Assembly (NCBI GenBank): GCA_023375675.1
Contig: JALQBC010000047.1
Coordinates: 1 to 64,000 of the forward strand
Direction: 5' to 3'
DNA length: 64,000 nucleotides
DNA from: Cytospora piceicola
Taxonomy: Eukaryota; Ascomycota; Sordariomycetes; Diaporthales; Cytosporaceae
The notes under the pieces were generated by a model. It was not told the DNA's origin. It saw only the letters and a program-made list of their open reading frames with translations, and ran no database searches. Below are positions 36,697-48,213 of the stretch, one piece after another. The position numbers and the translations under genes were made by a program. Numbering within the stretch: the first letter of the stretch is position 1; each line of letters begins with the position of its first letter.

Positions 36697-37932
36697 ATGG
36701 GCCAGGTACTGGCAATTCTGGGTACTCGTCGAAATCCGCAGCCCCCTCCGCAGCCCCCTCCGCCGCTGTTACGACTGCCAGTGGAACTGGTGCTGGAGAT
36801 ATGCGCTCAAGTCGGTGCTGCTCGTTGGGGAGCCGCGTCCACCACAGCCCTCGCAGTCACATGCAAGGCCCTCTTCTCGGTCCTGTCCTCCAACAACAAG
36901 CTGCCCCGCCTCCAAGGACGCGACCTCGCCTCGTTCCTCTTCCAACTTGAAAGAGACCTAGGCGATGACTTCTACCTTTGTCAGGAGTGCTGGAAGCTCC
37001 ACCGCTTTTGCGCGGACTGGGGGCCGGAAGACCTCAGCTCGCGCACGGGATGCCGCATGATACAGTCACGCTCTTTTTACCCGTACCGGCTGGGCTGGTA
37101 TCACTTGCGCCTGGTTATGAACCGTCATAGGCTTGGTGGACCGAAGGGTTTGCCACTACGGAATCTGGCGGTTCAACGATCCTCCATCGGGGTCGATCAT
37201 GAGAGGCCATGGGATCATAAGTGGTGTGCCAGGGTCATCGACGGAGAGTTATTCCTTCACAGCCGCCATACACTCCGCGGCTACGACGAGCACGACCTGC
37301 GCCGTGCCGCTGGCCACGAGTTGTTATATATATGTGACCATGTCCACATGCATTCATATGCATTGGCGAGGCCTACGTTCTCCTTCAAGCCGCGCCACGG
37401 CATCGCTGGCTCGTGCAAGAGGTGCCTAACTGATTACACCTCGAAGATCGAGTGACAGGACGCATCCAAGCGACAGGTATGGGATGGGACGCAGAGTGCC
37501 GACTCTGGACGGAGCCGCGATGGCCGGTGCTGGACTATCGCCGTCAATGCTTACCATCAGCTAGGCGACGGCCGGTCGATTAGAGACTGGAAGTGGAGGG
37601 CGTTTGTGGGGACATGGGCCGAGCCACGTTGTGAGGCAGGGGACTATCCGCCGGGGTCGGTGATTGAGAGATGGCACGATACTCAAGGTGGCCCCAGCAG
37701 TACCACCGCCAAACTCATACAGAAATTTCGAAAGTCAGTGGCCGACAGTCAAATTGAGTATCATAGGCACCAGCTGTCACAGGTATTTCGCAGCCTGTCA
37801 CCGGTGGCTACATCAGCAGGAACCCTGTACGCCGCCCCGTCGGTGCCCCCTCCGTCCGGCGTCTACTCATGGCCCGGGGTAGGAAGCTACGGGCCAGATG
37901 AAGTCGTCTTTATAGAAGAGACTGGTCATTGA
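36697..37932 (+). CDS. F-box-like protein, frame broken by one internal UGA
   Basis: From ATG 36,697 one uninterrupted frame runs to TAG/TGA at 37,932 except for a single TGA at 37,453-37,455 (codon 253 of 412). The first part has an F-box-like segment (L-P-V-E-L-V-L-E-I, then T-C-K-A-L, residues about 27-60), then a Cys-containing region (L-C-Q-E-C-W-K-L-H) and C-K-R-C-L-T-D-Y just before the stop. The part after it continues in the same frame with the same style (W-T-I-A-V-N-A-Y-H-Q-L-G), as in full-length fungal homologues where the stop position is usually Trp. So this is a TGG to TGA nonsense mutation, readthrough, or a shortened 252-aa protein. F-box proteins normally link SCF ubiquitin ligases to targets. 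Confidence 0.65.
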
Positions 37933-38527
37933 TGGCAGCCACATCACGACTAATTGTCAATGTTGCTGTCATTCCCACGTGCTTTGGCCCGAGACGATGG
38001 TGATCTGGTCATCGTAGTAGTGGTATGCTGTGCCGAAGCCGTGGGAGAAGGTAATGTCGAGGATCATTTGCCGAAAGCAGGGAGACCTTCAACTAGAACG
38101 AACACAACTACTACTGCTTTGGCAGGGAGTTAGCACCAAAAGAATCTGGGGAGGACGGTACTCACTGGGAGAAGCTCGTCTTGGCTTCACCTTTTGCAAG
38201 GCTACTGGACCCCAGCACCACGATGAGGTGCGAGCTGTGCGCTGGAGCACAGGGGTCCCTTGCGGAACCCCCACCGCCCTGTTCGGTCGAGCGGTGGAGG
38301 AGGCCGTCACCGAACCTCCGGACTGTGGTGTTCAGCCCCATCAAGGTGTGGTGCACCCTGGACGATCAAGAGGCGAGAACCCTAGCAACAACCCTCATGA
38401 CCGAATCCAGCGTCGCGCCCTCATTAGCAAGAATGGAATTCGTCATCAGCGCTTTCAGACAGGCAACAGTACATGTGACTTGATAAATCGGAACAATGAA
38501 TGGGTACCTAAGTACTTATAGTACTAC

Positions 38528-38547
38528 GTACCTACCTAGGTAGGTAC
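38528..38547. repeat. Perfect 20-bp palindrome of the ACCTAGGT type
   Basis: GTACCTACCTAGGTAGGTAC is its own reverse complement. A second 20-bp palindrome of the same words is at 38,969-38,988. Confidence 0.85.
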
Positions 38548-38968
38548 TTCATGCAGGTAATTAATTGAGTGATGCATCTAAAAGTAAAAAAATTAAGCAT
38601 ACTCATGTATGTACATACCTAGGTATCTTTGATATCCTGAGTAGCTTAACCCCGGGGCCCCTTCGAACTGCTTAGTTCTACGTGCGTAGGCAGTATACCA
38701 ACTTACAGGTGGCTTTCTATCAATCAGCATGACTTTGCGTCGAGATATCCACCTTAAAAAGGCTATAAGACTCTAGATGTCTGCCACCCTGTGAAACGAG
38801 GAAACGGACAGGCCGACTTGGACAGATGTACTGTGGTGACTTTTCCCTGTTACTATGACAAACTCGTCCCCGAGGTTCCAGATGCCTTGGAGGTCTGTCG
38901 TAGCTGCAAATCTCAGGGTTGCGCGAAGTATTGTGGCCAGTGTGTGTACTGCGCCGTGATTAATATAC

Positions 38969-38988
38969 CTACCTAGGTACCTAGGTAG
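38969..38988. repeat. Perfect 20-bp palindrome of the ACCTAGGT type
   Basis: CTACCTAGGTACCTAGGTAG equals its reverse complement; it shares the CCTAGG core with many other intergenic sites in the window. Confidence 0.85.
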
Positions 38989-39789
38989 TTAGCTTTGGAG
39001 GTTTGGCAGAGAGATACCTGGAGTAGGAGTTATACATAAATAGAAAACGCTTACTATCTCTAGACAGTTAATGCCAGACTCTGTCATATCAAGAGTAAGA
39101 GTAGCACCAACAATGTATTTGTAGCAAAAAAGTGAACCGGGTGGTGGTAGTTTTAAGTACATAAGTATACATTCTCCTGATATTAACGATTATTACCCGT
39201 TTGGGATGTGTTAGGTCTGGACTAGCGGAGTGGCGCTATACCAAAAAGAATTTAAGAAGCTGACTCATCCTCCACCGGTCTGTGCTGCACCCCACTTTTC
39301 CCTCACGACATGCTTCACATGCTCTGCTTTCGCCGCCCCGCCATGGTGCAAATCCCAGATGTCTTCCGATTGGATCCACTGTACGCCATCGCATGTATCG
39401 TGGCTCTCTTTCGTTGCAGCTCTGTCGCCCACCCCCAAATGTTCACTGCCACTTCGACCAGTCTCCTGTCAAAGCCTACCTACATCCCTTGGTACCTACT
39501 TGAGTGCCTTCGTACTGACGTAGGTGCTTCTTCGTATTTGCATTTGTCACGGTTCTACACGCCCCGGAAAGGCGCACTGCCCCATCCCGGCTGTCGCTCG
39601 GCATAAGTTCAAGCACGGCAGTCAAATTCCTCTACCGGTAAACCGGTGCCTACTCTCATCTTCAGTCACCATCTTGGGCCACCTCTCACGCCGAGCAAGA
39701 GACTCTCCAAGACCCAGCCCACATATGTCCTTTTAGGGACATCAACGAACCGGGTTTGAAGAGTGGTTCATATACAGATCGCAGCCACG

Positions 39790-42689
39790 ATGGACTATCC
39801 GACGGCTTCCAGTGGCGTGACCAAGAAGAAGTTCGCCGCGCCCCCTGTTAAATCCGCATGTCTGGCCTGGTGAGTCCCGCTCAAAAGCCACTTATACATT
39901 CCCGTAAGCATCGGCGGCAGCCCTACCTATCTTTTACCCGAGCCCTGACCATCGTAGGGCTGGCTGGCTGTCCATGGATGCTTTCGACCTTTGTCCCTCG
40001 GCGGAATGAGCAATGAGACTGACAACCGTGGTGTGGTGAAGTCGAGCTGCCCGGACCCGTTGCGACGGTGGCAAACCGTGTGGGACTGTACGCACTCCTA
40101 CCCTGAACTCCCTCCCTCTTCCCTTAACACCCGGCGGCGTGCCCTGCAACCCGACCTGAACCTCTGCTGGCCTGCCGCCTGCCGATGACGAAGTGGACTC
40201 ATCTGATTATATTCTTGCACAGTGTCAGAGCAGAACCCGGGAGTGTATCTACACACCAAGTCGACGCGGCGGCCCTCGTGTCCGCAAGAAGCCATGGGCG
40301 GGCCTGGATGATGACCTGAAGCAGCTCCCCGACGATGTCTTGGCTATGTTATCGCAAGGGCCGGCCGATGTGCCTCGACAGCGTGAGTTGTCCGATTGGG
40401 TCTGATGTGGTCAGTGGCTGTACTAACTGCCTTGTCAGCGGTATCGGTTTCGAATTACATCGATCCTGGTGCTGGGCTGAAGCATCTCGAGGACTGGTTT
40501 CAGGACAGCGACTTCATGTTCGACAGTCTGTTCATGAATAGCAACGGCCCGGTCGGCGGCACCGGCTTCAACCCAAATGTTTATGGGTTGGGGTCGCCAA
40601 CCCATACCGTGCCGATGGCCAGATCATATCAAGACGAAGCAGCCATGTAATGCAATCCCGGACCCTCCTGTTGCCACGTCACCGGCCACACTACTGACGA
40701 ACTTCACAGCCTCGATGCTTACTATGTCTTCATACATCCCTACTTTCCCATCTTGCCTCCCCCGGATCACATCCCAGTGGACCAACCCGTCCCCCGCCTG
40801 CAAAACCAGTTTGACGTCTTCGAAGAAGGCTATGAGCCCACATCACCCATCACACTTGCCATATCCGCCATCCTCGCCCTCATACCCTGTCCAGAGGATG
40901 TCAACTACCAATCTCACGAATCACAGGTCTTCCGGCGCAAGTATGCGCAATACTTTGCGCAGTCGGCGTTCGAGACCATCGAGAAGGACGAGGAAATCCC
41001 CGACAGTGCAGTCGAGCCGTCCAAACCACTAAGCGAGGAGCACGACCATAACTTCCGCCGGCCATTTCACCCATACTTGCCAGCTGAGCTGGAGAGCATT
41101 GTTGCGCTGGCTATACTCAGCGTGTATGAGTACTCGCAGCGGGGTAATCTGAAAAAGATGCAGAGCCGTGCGGGCCAGGCGCTCATGAACGCGATGGAGT
41201 TAGGGCTGCATACGTCCCACGTGGAGGATGAGTTCCTTGAAGCTAGGCGACGAGTTTGGTGGATGACGGTGCGAATCCCTTCTTGATGCAGTCTTCAATG
41301 CCCTTCCCCCGCTGTTCGCCATGACTAACTTCTATCAGTATACCTGCGTTGCTCAGGCAGCCATTGTGAGCAATACGGTGAGACGAGCCTGCAAATGAAT
41401 CTCGACGTACCAGAAAGTATCTAACACCATCCAGAAACCGAGCTTCACAGTGTTTGCACCGAGCTTCACGGCCAAGTTCCCTACAGTGGTCGCAGACCCG
41501 GACGCATTCCCTATCTACATCAAATCTCAACGGGCCATCCTCGCAGCGACAGAGTTCGTAATAGAGCTGAACAAGGCAGTTGCCCAAGAGGACGGGGACA
41601 TGAATCCCCTGTACGAGCGGATGAAAGATCTCGAGGCATCCATGGGGCCGTTGCTGGCTCACAGCGAGACGTGGGTGTTGTCGTCGACCACGACATCACC
41701 CGTCGACCCGACCGAGGACGTAGTAGGCCGGTCGCTACGGTGCATGGCGAGCGTCAAGCTGAACAGCGCGCGGATCAAACTCCACCGCTACTGCGCCTTT
41801 TTCGACATACCTGTCTTTAGCCGCAAGCACTGCGATCTCAAGAGCCTCAACGCAGTGGAGAGGGGCGAAGAGCCGAAGCGGTGGCCGACGTGCAGCTGCA
41901 GCTCATTCGCCAATCCCTTCAGGATCAACACGGCCAGCAGCAGCAGCAATGCCAACTCCTCCTCGTCACACCACTCGCCCTCGTCAGATGGCCACGGCTA
42001 CGTAGCAGCGTCGACACCATCGACCGGGACCGGCCCAACAGCGACAGCAGCCCCGGCGCTGCAGCAGCTACCCAACACCAACGCCAACGCCGTCGCCGTC
42101 GCCAATTTCCCCTTCAGCAGCCACCAGTCGGCCAAGATCTGCCTCAAGTCGGCGCTCAACATCGCCCACAGCTTCGAGGAGATGCCATATCCCAACCCGC
42201 CGGGCGTCCCGCAGCCGCCGGGCGCGCCGTGCCTGCTGTCCCCGACGAGCGGGATCGCGTGCCCGCGGACGATGCCCAGCTTTGCGTGCTGCGCCATGCA
42301 GTGCGCGTACGCGCTGCTGATGGTGCACCAGAAGACGAGGAGCGTGTACACCTCTCCTGTGGATGGCCCGGTTGGTATGGGCGGGTCTGGTGTCGGGATG
42401 GGAGTGGGGGTGGGGGCTGGCGACAGGCCGATGGTGGTGAACAGCCTGCTGGTCAGGCTGCAGCAGGGGCTGACGAGTATCTATGCCACGCTGTCGAATT
42501 ATGCAACGGCCTTCGAGGCGCTGGGTGGGATGAGAGGTACGTTTGTTCCCAACCTTTGCGGCCCGGCTCAGGGTTGGCTTGAGGTCGGTTCAGGACCATC
42601 TGGATGCATGCATTTACTAATAACATGGAACTGCAGATCAAATTCGGAGCGCGATCGAGGATTCAGCGGCATTTTCAATACCAATGTAA
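39790..42689 (+). CDS. Zn2Cys6 fungal-specific transcription factor
   Basis: Eight exons: join(39790..39869, 40042..40087, 40223..40382, 40439..40646, 40710..41268, 41339..41377, 41435..42536, 42637..42689), all in phase, 748 aa. The binuclear zinc cluster is C24-x2-C27-x6-C34-x5-C40-x2-C43-x6-C50 and is split over exons 1-3; it only appears when the two introns are removed. A basic linker (S-R-R-G-G-P-R) follows. The fungal transcription-factor middle homology region starts near L-D-A-Y-Y-V-F-I-H-P-Y-F-P (about residue 165) and includes E-L-G-L-H and R-R-R-V-W-W. Exon 2 (46 nt) is followed by a weak GTACGC donor. Ser/Gln-rich low complexity at 41,930-42,070 is a likely activation or linker region. 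Target genes unknown. Confidence 0.85.
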
Positions 42690-43826
42690 TTTGGTTGGTC
42701 AGCTTGGATGCATGGGTTTCTGTCTCCTTGGTGTCTTTGGCTCGGGCCGGAAGGGTACGGATATGGAGGAGAGGCTCTGTGATGGTTTTCTTCTTGGGCG
42801 TTATGGGTATTATTCCCTCTCACCCCTCTGACAATTGATTATGACTTCTGTTGGATCTTATGAGAGTGCATAGCCTCACCTACACGTATGCACAATGACT
42901 TGAGTGGGGAGCCCTAGAGGCGACGGCTTGCATGTGAAAGAGGGTCCGGTCGCCCGGATGGGAGTATTCTGGTGTTTCTTACCTGACCCAGGCATCAAAT
43001 CATCTTGAGTAAAGACGGCTAACTCCCGATTGAACTTGATACTTACATATCAGTGGTCTCTGTCGAACATCGACACACATGCCGTTGACTTCTTGGAGGA
43101 GGGAGGGCCATCGGGAGGGTGTGAAGCGCGTGGGTACAAAGTACTTCTGACCATAAATTCTGGAATCAACAGGTGACGTCAGCGATAAGATAACATGATT
43201 TAAACTTGTAGGGGTCCTTTGAGCTCCTCACCGAACCAGTGAGCCACTCTCCCGCCCTCCCACCTTAACCTCCTGCGGGCTGTCAGGCTGTGCAGTGGAC
43301 GAAATCAAGCTTTCGAGGCTTACCCTTGATGCTCTAAAGCAGACAAGCTACTACTATGTATGTAGTACCTAGCCTACCTAGTGTACCTAGTGCAGGTAAG
43401 GTTGTCCCTCGCAGAGTCCTCCCATTGTTCGACATCATCGTGTGCCGACTTAGTGCAGATCCCACAGAAACGGGGACACTACCCTGTATACGATACCTGC
43501 CGTCACTGTCACTGTCGTGCACCAAGTACGGTACTTATTACCTCCCTGCTTAAGTGAGTACCTAGGTAGGTACTTACTGCACCTCTTGGTCATGTCCATG
43601 GATGTGAGTGATGCCAGTGATGTAATGACTCGGCCGTCATCATCAACCAGGTTCCCTCCCAGCTAGCAAGTGAACTCAAATGGACATATAAAGCTTGGCC
43701 CCTCCTTTGACTTCGGTTTCTCCCTCGACCTTAACGACCTTATAACCAAACCTAAAACTCAAAATACTCTCCCGACTACTACAAACACCAAACAAACAAA
43801 CCCAAACAAACCAAACAATCATCAAT
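42690..43826. other. Intergenic
   Basis: About 1.1 kb with several CCTAGG words at 43,360-43,400 and 43,557-43,575. A TATA-like CATATAAAG at 43,684-43,692 is about 135 bp before the next start codon. Confidence 0.6.
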
Positions 43827-44160
43827 ATGGATCCCAACACCACCAACAACCCCACCACCACCGGCACTTCCGCCGGCGGCAGCGAGGACTATGTTGACAA
43901 GGGTAAGCTCAAGAACAGATGACCTCCCCTCTCCCCTCCACCTTACCCTGTCCTTACCTCTAAATGCATCTGCCATTCATCACCATCCAACAACATACAA
44001 CCCACGACTGACCCAACCTTTCTTTTTAGCCTTCGACATGGGCGCCAAGAAGTCCGGCCACGCCGTCCCCCGCGGCACCGCCGAGAAGATCACCGACGGT
44101 GCCCGCGGCCTGTTCGAGAAGGCCACGGGCAAGAAGGTCTCCTCCAAGATCTCCAACTAA
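43827..44160 (+). CDS. Small conserved fungal protein (68 aa)
   Basis: Two exons, join(43827..43902, 44030..44160), 127-bp intron (GTAAGC...TTTTTAG), giving 68 aa. A Thr/Asn/Gly-rich N-terminus is followed by D-Y-V-D-K-A-F-D-M-G-A-K-K-S-G-H and a basic, amphipathic C-terminus (T-E-K-A-T-G-K-K-V-type, ending S-K-I-S-N). Proteins of this form are small, abundant and widely conserved in filamentous ascomycetes, but I know of no assigned function. Strong CT-rich leader, TATA-like box and codon bias (almost only C-ending codons) suggest high expression. No TM or signal peptide. Confidence 0.8.
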
Positions 44161-44782
44161 GGGGGAACCATCCTACACAAACAAACACACTTGCCACGAA
44201 TTGCTTTTTCTTTTTGACGATGCGAATGAAAGGGGGTGCTGCTGTTATGGCCACCAGAGAAGGCGTTTTTGATGGGAACGGACCTAAGGGAATTGATACC
44301 AGTGCCACGATAGTCGGCAGTCAATAAACATATTATCTCATTGTGTGAACCTACTGCTGTTGGAAGTGCTCTCGTCCACATACATGATAAGTGTGAAATG
44401 TTCATGTTGTTCCTCGTCTCATCTTGCCATCGTAATCGCAGTACGGCCATGCGGATCGAGATAGTAATCGCCCCCGTGCTGTCCCCCATGCGGCTCCCAA
44501 GTACGACAATCAAACATTACTGCGCATTCCCTCGTTGATATCCCAGGTAATGCGCCGTCCCAGAACTCCGACCAATGCAAAAACCCAACAGACCTCTTCT
44601 GATGTCGATGCCGACGTGACGAGCCGTACATCGTCGAGGTCGCTCGCTCGCCAGTTCAAACCGCTGAGCGCTTCCCAAAACAAAAAAAACAAAAAAGAAA
44701 AACCCCCCACAAGTGCATCCAGTAAACAGCAGTTGTACCAGAAAGACAACGAATTGACGCACGACCAACCCCCCCCCCCCCA
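44161..44782. other. Intergenic between convergent genes
   Basis: 3' flanks of the small protein and the MARVEL-like gene. It includes an AAACAAAAAAAACAAAAAAG stretch at 44,679-44,699 and a C13 run at about 44,769-44,781. Confidence 0.6.
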
Positions 44783-45459
44783 TCAGCGATCATCCGCAAA
44801 CACCTGGTAGGCAATGACCATGATCCACAGCAGGAACAGCGCGCCGACGAGGCCCAGCGAGAAGACGGCCTGCCACGACTGGCAGATGCTGCGCTGCTCG
44901 AGCCAGGCGAGGGCCTGGAGGGTCTGGCCGGCGGGGTGGTGGCGGCCGGCGAAGACGGCGGCGTCGCAGCTGGCCGAGACGGAGGGGCCCGCCGAGGGGC
45001 CCCCCCAGAGCTCGACCGAGACGACGATGAGGCCGACGAGCCACAGCACGAAGAGGATGAAGCCGCCGATCATGACGATGGAGGGGAGCAGGCGCCGCTG
45101 GAAGATGAGCCAGAGGAGGAGCGCGATGAAGACCATGACGAGCGCGCAGACGGTGATGTAGTAGGGGAAGTACCTGGGTGGAGCGGATGGGGGGGATTAG
45201 TTCGGCTGTGTGGGTGGTGGTTGTCTGGGGCGGGTGGCAGGAGGGAGGGAGGAGGACGAGGGGAGGCTCACCATGGTATGCCGAGCTTCAGCTGCCCCTG
45301 GATCTCTATAAAGGACGCGAAGATGCCGAGGATGGCGGAGCTCGCGACGAGCATGAAGAGCATCCAGATGTTCAGCTGGATGGCGGGCCAGTGGTACTTG
45401 TGCACGCGGTCGTTGCGGCGCTCGTACAGGGCCGAGTCGTCTGTTACTGTTGAGGCCAT
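44783..45459 (-). CDS. MARVEL-like four-TM membrane protein
   Basis: Two exons, complement(44783..45173, 45272..45459), 98-bp intron (GTGAGC...CCCAG), 192 aa. Four hydrophobic segments: about residues 27-50 (L-N-I-W-M-L-F-M-L-V), 65-88, 95-118 and 165-187, with a Cys-containing extracellular-type loop between TM3 and TM4 (S-A-S-C-D-A-A-V-F-A-G and W-L-E-Q-R-S-I-C). This is the MARVEL arrangement of small tetraspan proteins of the plasma membrane or eisosome domains (Nce102/Sur7-like). The precise subfamily is not determined. Confidence 0.75.
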
Positions 45460-47650
45460 TCTGCTTGACCGGTGTGTATATATATATAGAGGCGTTATAC
45501 GTCGTGAGGGAAGAGAGCGTCAACGGCGTGTGTTTGGTGGTGTTTCTTGTTTCAATTGATCCTCCCCTTGCTGTTTGCCTCTTCACGCTCGACTGTTTGT
45601 CCGGTTGACAAGTAGACAGGACTTGGACGTGGTTTCTTCCAGACCCGAATGTCCAACAGCAGCCCGATGTATTCCTCTAAGCAACGCGACTGAGTGGATG
45701 TCGGATGTATTCAAGCAAAGCGCAAAAGATTCGCTGGCAACAAGCACCTGTCGTCGGCCGGCCCGGGCGTGTGGGCGCAAAGGCGGATCGAAACTGTCGT
45801 GTCGTGCAGCAAGTTTACCGGGAGGAGGGGCGGCGGGGGGGGGGGGGGACTCCAGTCTATCGCGAGATCAAATCTGTCAGGGTCAGGTTCAGGGCGATCG
45901 ATCGTCGTTCGGTTCGATTGTCCGAGATTCTGCCACGTCGTGTCGTCGTGAAGAGGGGCTGGCTGATGGAGCAGACCAGCAAAGTAAATACGATTTGGGC
46001 CGTGATGCAAGGGCACTTTCTGCTTGTTTCCTGCGCGGGCGACTGGTTGGTTGGTTCCCGATTGGAGGGGGAGTGTTTTAGATCAGGGCGCTGCTGCTTG
46101 CTTGCACGTCGTTTCTGGTCTTTATTGGGCGAGTGGAAAGCAGCTATGTAGACCGTGACGAAGATGACCGGATCGTAGAGAGACACACGAAGAGAGAGAG
46201 AAATCGGATGCGCCGACACGATGGTGGAATGGATGTTGTCTGCACAGAGTTTGGAGCAGGACAGAGCAAGGCAATGGTAACAAGCAATGGCAATGGCAAT
46301 GGCAATGGCAATGGCAAGGATTCTTAGGATCGACTCTCAGGATTCGCAGGCGCGTTCCCGGATTCAAAGAATGTGTGTGGTTCACATATGTAGTCTAGGT
46401 ACCAAGCAAGTAAGTGGTGGCTGGGAAAATCGCCTGTTTTTTAGTGAGCAACTTGTTCCTGGGCTTCTATTTTGTTCTTCAGCCCTGGAACTTCCAAGCT
46501 TGCCAACAGGTATAGATGCAGACCGGACACAGTCCAGGCTTATATGGCAATAAGTAATATGGAAACTCTGGTCCTCGATTCCACAGCATTGATACATGGT
46601 GAAATGTGTGTATGTGTGTGCTATGACAGCTCTCAGGACCTCTTGTTACCGGGCTGCATGTGGGCAGTTTGGTACAGTTTAACTGTCAGTCTGGCTGTCA
46701 AGTTTCCCCTGTCGGTTCCCTGTTCAGTGGTGCTCTAGTGGGTGGGCCCTATTGGGATGGTGGGGGCGGATCCGTTTCCACAGCGGGTGGCTGGGCGTGG
46801 ATCCGATCCCCGATCCTGATCCACCCCGCAACATCACCCGGTCACCAGGCAGCCCAGGACGACGATTGTCGATCTAAAACAACCTTCGACCTCCCAGATT
46901 GCAGGGTGTAAGTATGGCTCGTTGATCAAGGTCTACAGGCGTCGATAATGTGTCTTTCCCCCCTCAGACCGTTGTATTTCCATGGCCCATTGACTAATTC
47001 TCACTGACCACCGGCCCACGGACATAAAAGCCCGGGCGGCCGGACACGGGAGATGAGATCGACCCCGGCACTCAAGTTCTGGGGACAGGCCGCCCAGCCG
47101 ACATGGGAACTCTGCCTACCGTGTCCGCTTCCGGGTGAAACTCGAGACGGCCCTTAATGGCAGAGCTGTACATTACAACAGGTTGCCTAGCTAATGAAAA
47201 CCATCTACAGGCAGTAATCAAGAGTCATATGACCTCCATAGCTACCTAGGTATATATCCAGATGGTTCCGGACCTACGGCATTTCATCAACGTGAAGCTT
47301 ATCACCCAGACCTTTTACTACACGCAATTGGTGCTTGTCAAGCTCTGGTTCCTATTCTTCTTCAGAAGACTCGGCCAAAACATCCAGAAACAAAAGTACA
47401 TTTGGATGGTAGCACCATTTTCATCTAGCTCTGGAGCCTTGACCACGCGTCAATCGGTATGATCCCAATCCCGAACGATTAATGGATTAGAAACCCTGAT
47501 CTTTGATCGCCCAAAGACAAAATACAGTTCTGGGAGGTATTGATCCCCTCCTAACCTGTCGTTCTACCACTGCACGCAGCAATAGTCATCGCCTGCCTGT
47601 CCGCCTTTCCTCAGCTCTTTTCCGCTTCAGCCGCAAAAAGAAGCCCATAT
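45460..47650. other. Long gene-poor tract
   Basis: About 2.2 kb upstream of the MARVEL-like gene. It contains a long G-run at about 45,836-45,849, (AATGGC)n at 46,284-46,317 and mixed unique sequence. No supported gene. Confidence 0.55.
46284..46317. repeat. AATGGC hexanucleotide repeat
   Basis: Five to six perfect CAATGG units in tandem. Confidence 0.85.
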
Positions 47651-47752
47651 TGTTGGAACAGCTTGTTGGTACAGCTATCAGACCAGAATCATTCCTAGTT
47701 CTCTAGGGGTGGTCACCCTTTTAGTTGCCTAGTGTAGTAGTTCTGTTCGACA
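47651..47752 (+). repeat. Left LTR of the TRIM-like element
   Basis: 102 bp, 2 differences from the right copy. Confidence 0.85.
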
Positions 47753-48106
47753 GGTTATAAGTCCTAGTTCTTCTACCGAGCGATACTTAGGCCAGGGTAC
47801 CGAGTTCGAGCGTAGATATTAATCTGCCCCCTGTTTCCAATAATAGTATTTTCAGTAGCTTAAGCTTTCTCTATCTAAGGTCCCTAGACTAGTTATTAGA
47901 AACGAAGCGAAGCGGGTTGCTTAACGAACAAGCCCGAACCCATAGTGCCCTTACCTGATCAAAGCGGGGCTTCCTTCTAAGAGATTAAGAAGGAGGGATA
48001 CGATTGCGACGACCGCAACCCCTAATTCTAATACTTTATAAAAAACGAACAGACACTACCTTTCCAGCTTACACATACACAACGTATGATGTGACCTGAG
48101 GGGTGG

Positions 48107-48208
48107 TGTTAGAACAGCTTGTTGGTACAGCTATCAGACCAGAATCATTCCTAGTTCTCTAGGGGTGGTCACCCTTTTAGTTGCCTAGTGTAGTGGTTCT
48201 GTTCGACA
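48107..48208 (+). repeat. Right LTR of the TRIM-like element
   Basis: 102 bp, followed directly by the CATAT duplication. Confidence 0.85.
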
Positions 48209-48213
48209 CATAT

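Larger units (their letters stand above)
37933..39789. other. Intergenic, with possible decayed minus-strand coding trace
   Basis: The minus strand at about 37,985-38,090 and about 38,380-38,490 has protein-like stretches (I-T-F-S-H-G-F-G-T-A-Y-H-Y; C-L-K-A-L-M-T-N-S-I-L-A) in different frames with stops between; unidentified. 38,500-39,200 is AT-richer with palindromic ACCTAGGT words. No intact gene. Confidence 0.45.
47651..48208 (+). mobile_element. TRIM-like miniature LTR retrotransposon, complete
   Basis: Two 102-bp direct repeats (47,651-47,752 and 48,107-48,208) bound a 354-bp non-coding interior. The repeats begin TGTTGGAACA/TGTTAGAACA and end TTCGACA, so they have TG...CA ends, and they differ at only two sites (both G/A). 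Immediately outside, CATAT occurs on both sides (47,646-47,650 and 48,209-48,213): a perfect 5-bp target duplication. A purine-rich GAGGGGTGG (48,097-48,105) precedes the right repeat, as a polypurine tract should. No classical TGG-type primer-binding site follows the left repeat; the sequence there begins GGTTATAAGTCC. There are no gag or pol frames, so mobility would need a helper element. Orientation follows the polypurine tract. It is not RIP-mutated. Confidence 0.85.

Noticed and set aside
37420..37456. GTGCCT...GACAG as an intron bypassing the UGA of the F-box-like frame
   Set aside because: Only about 37 bp, and removal would delete the conserved residues that match homologues.
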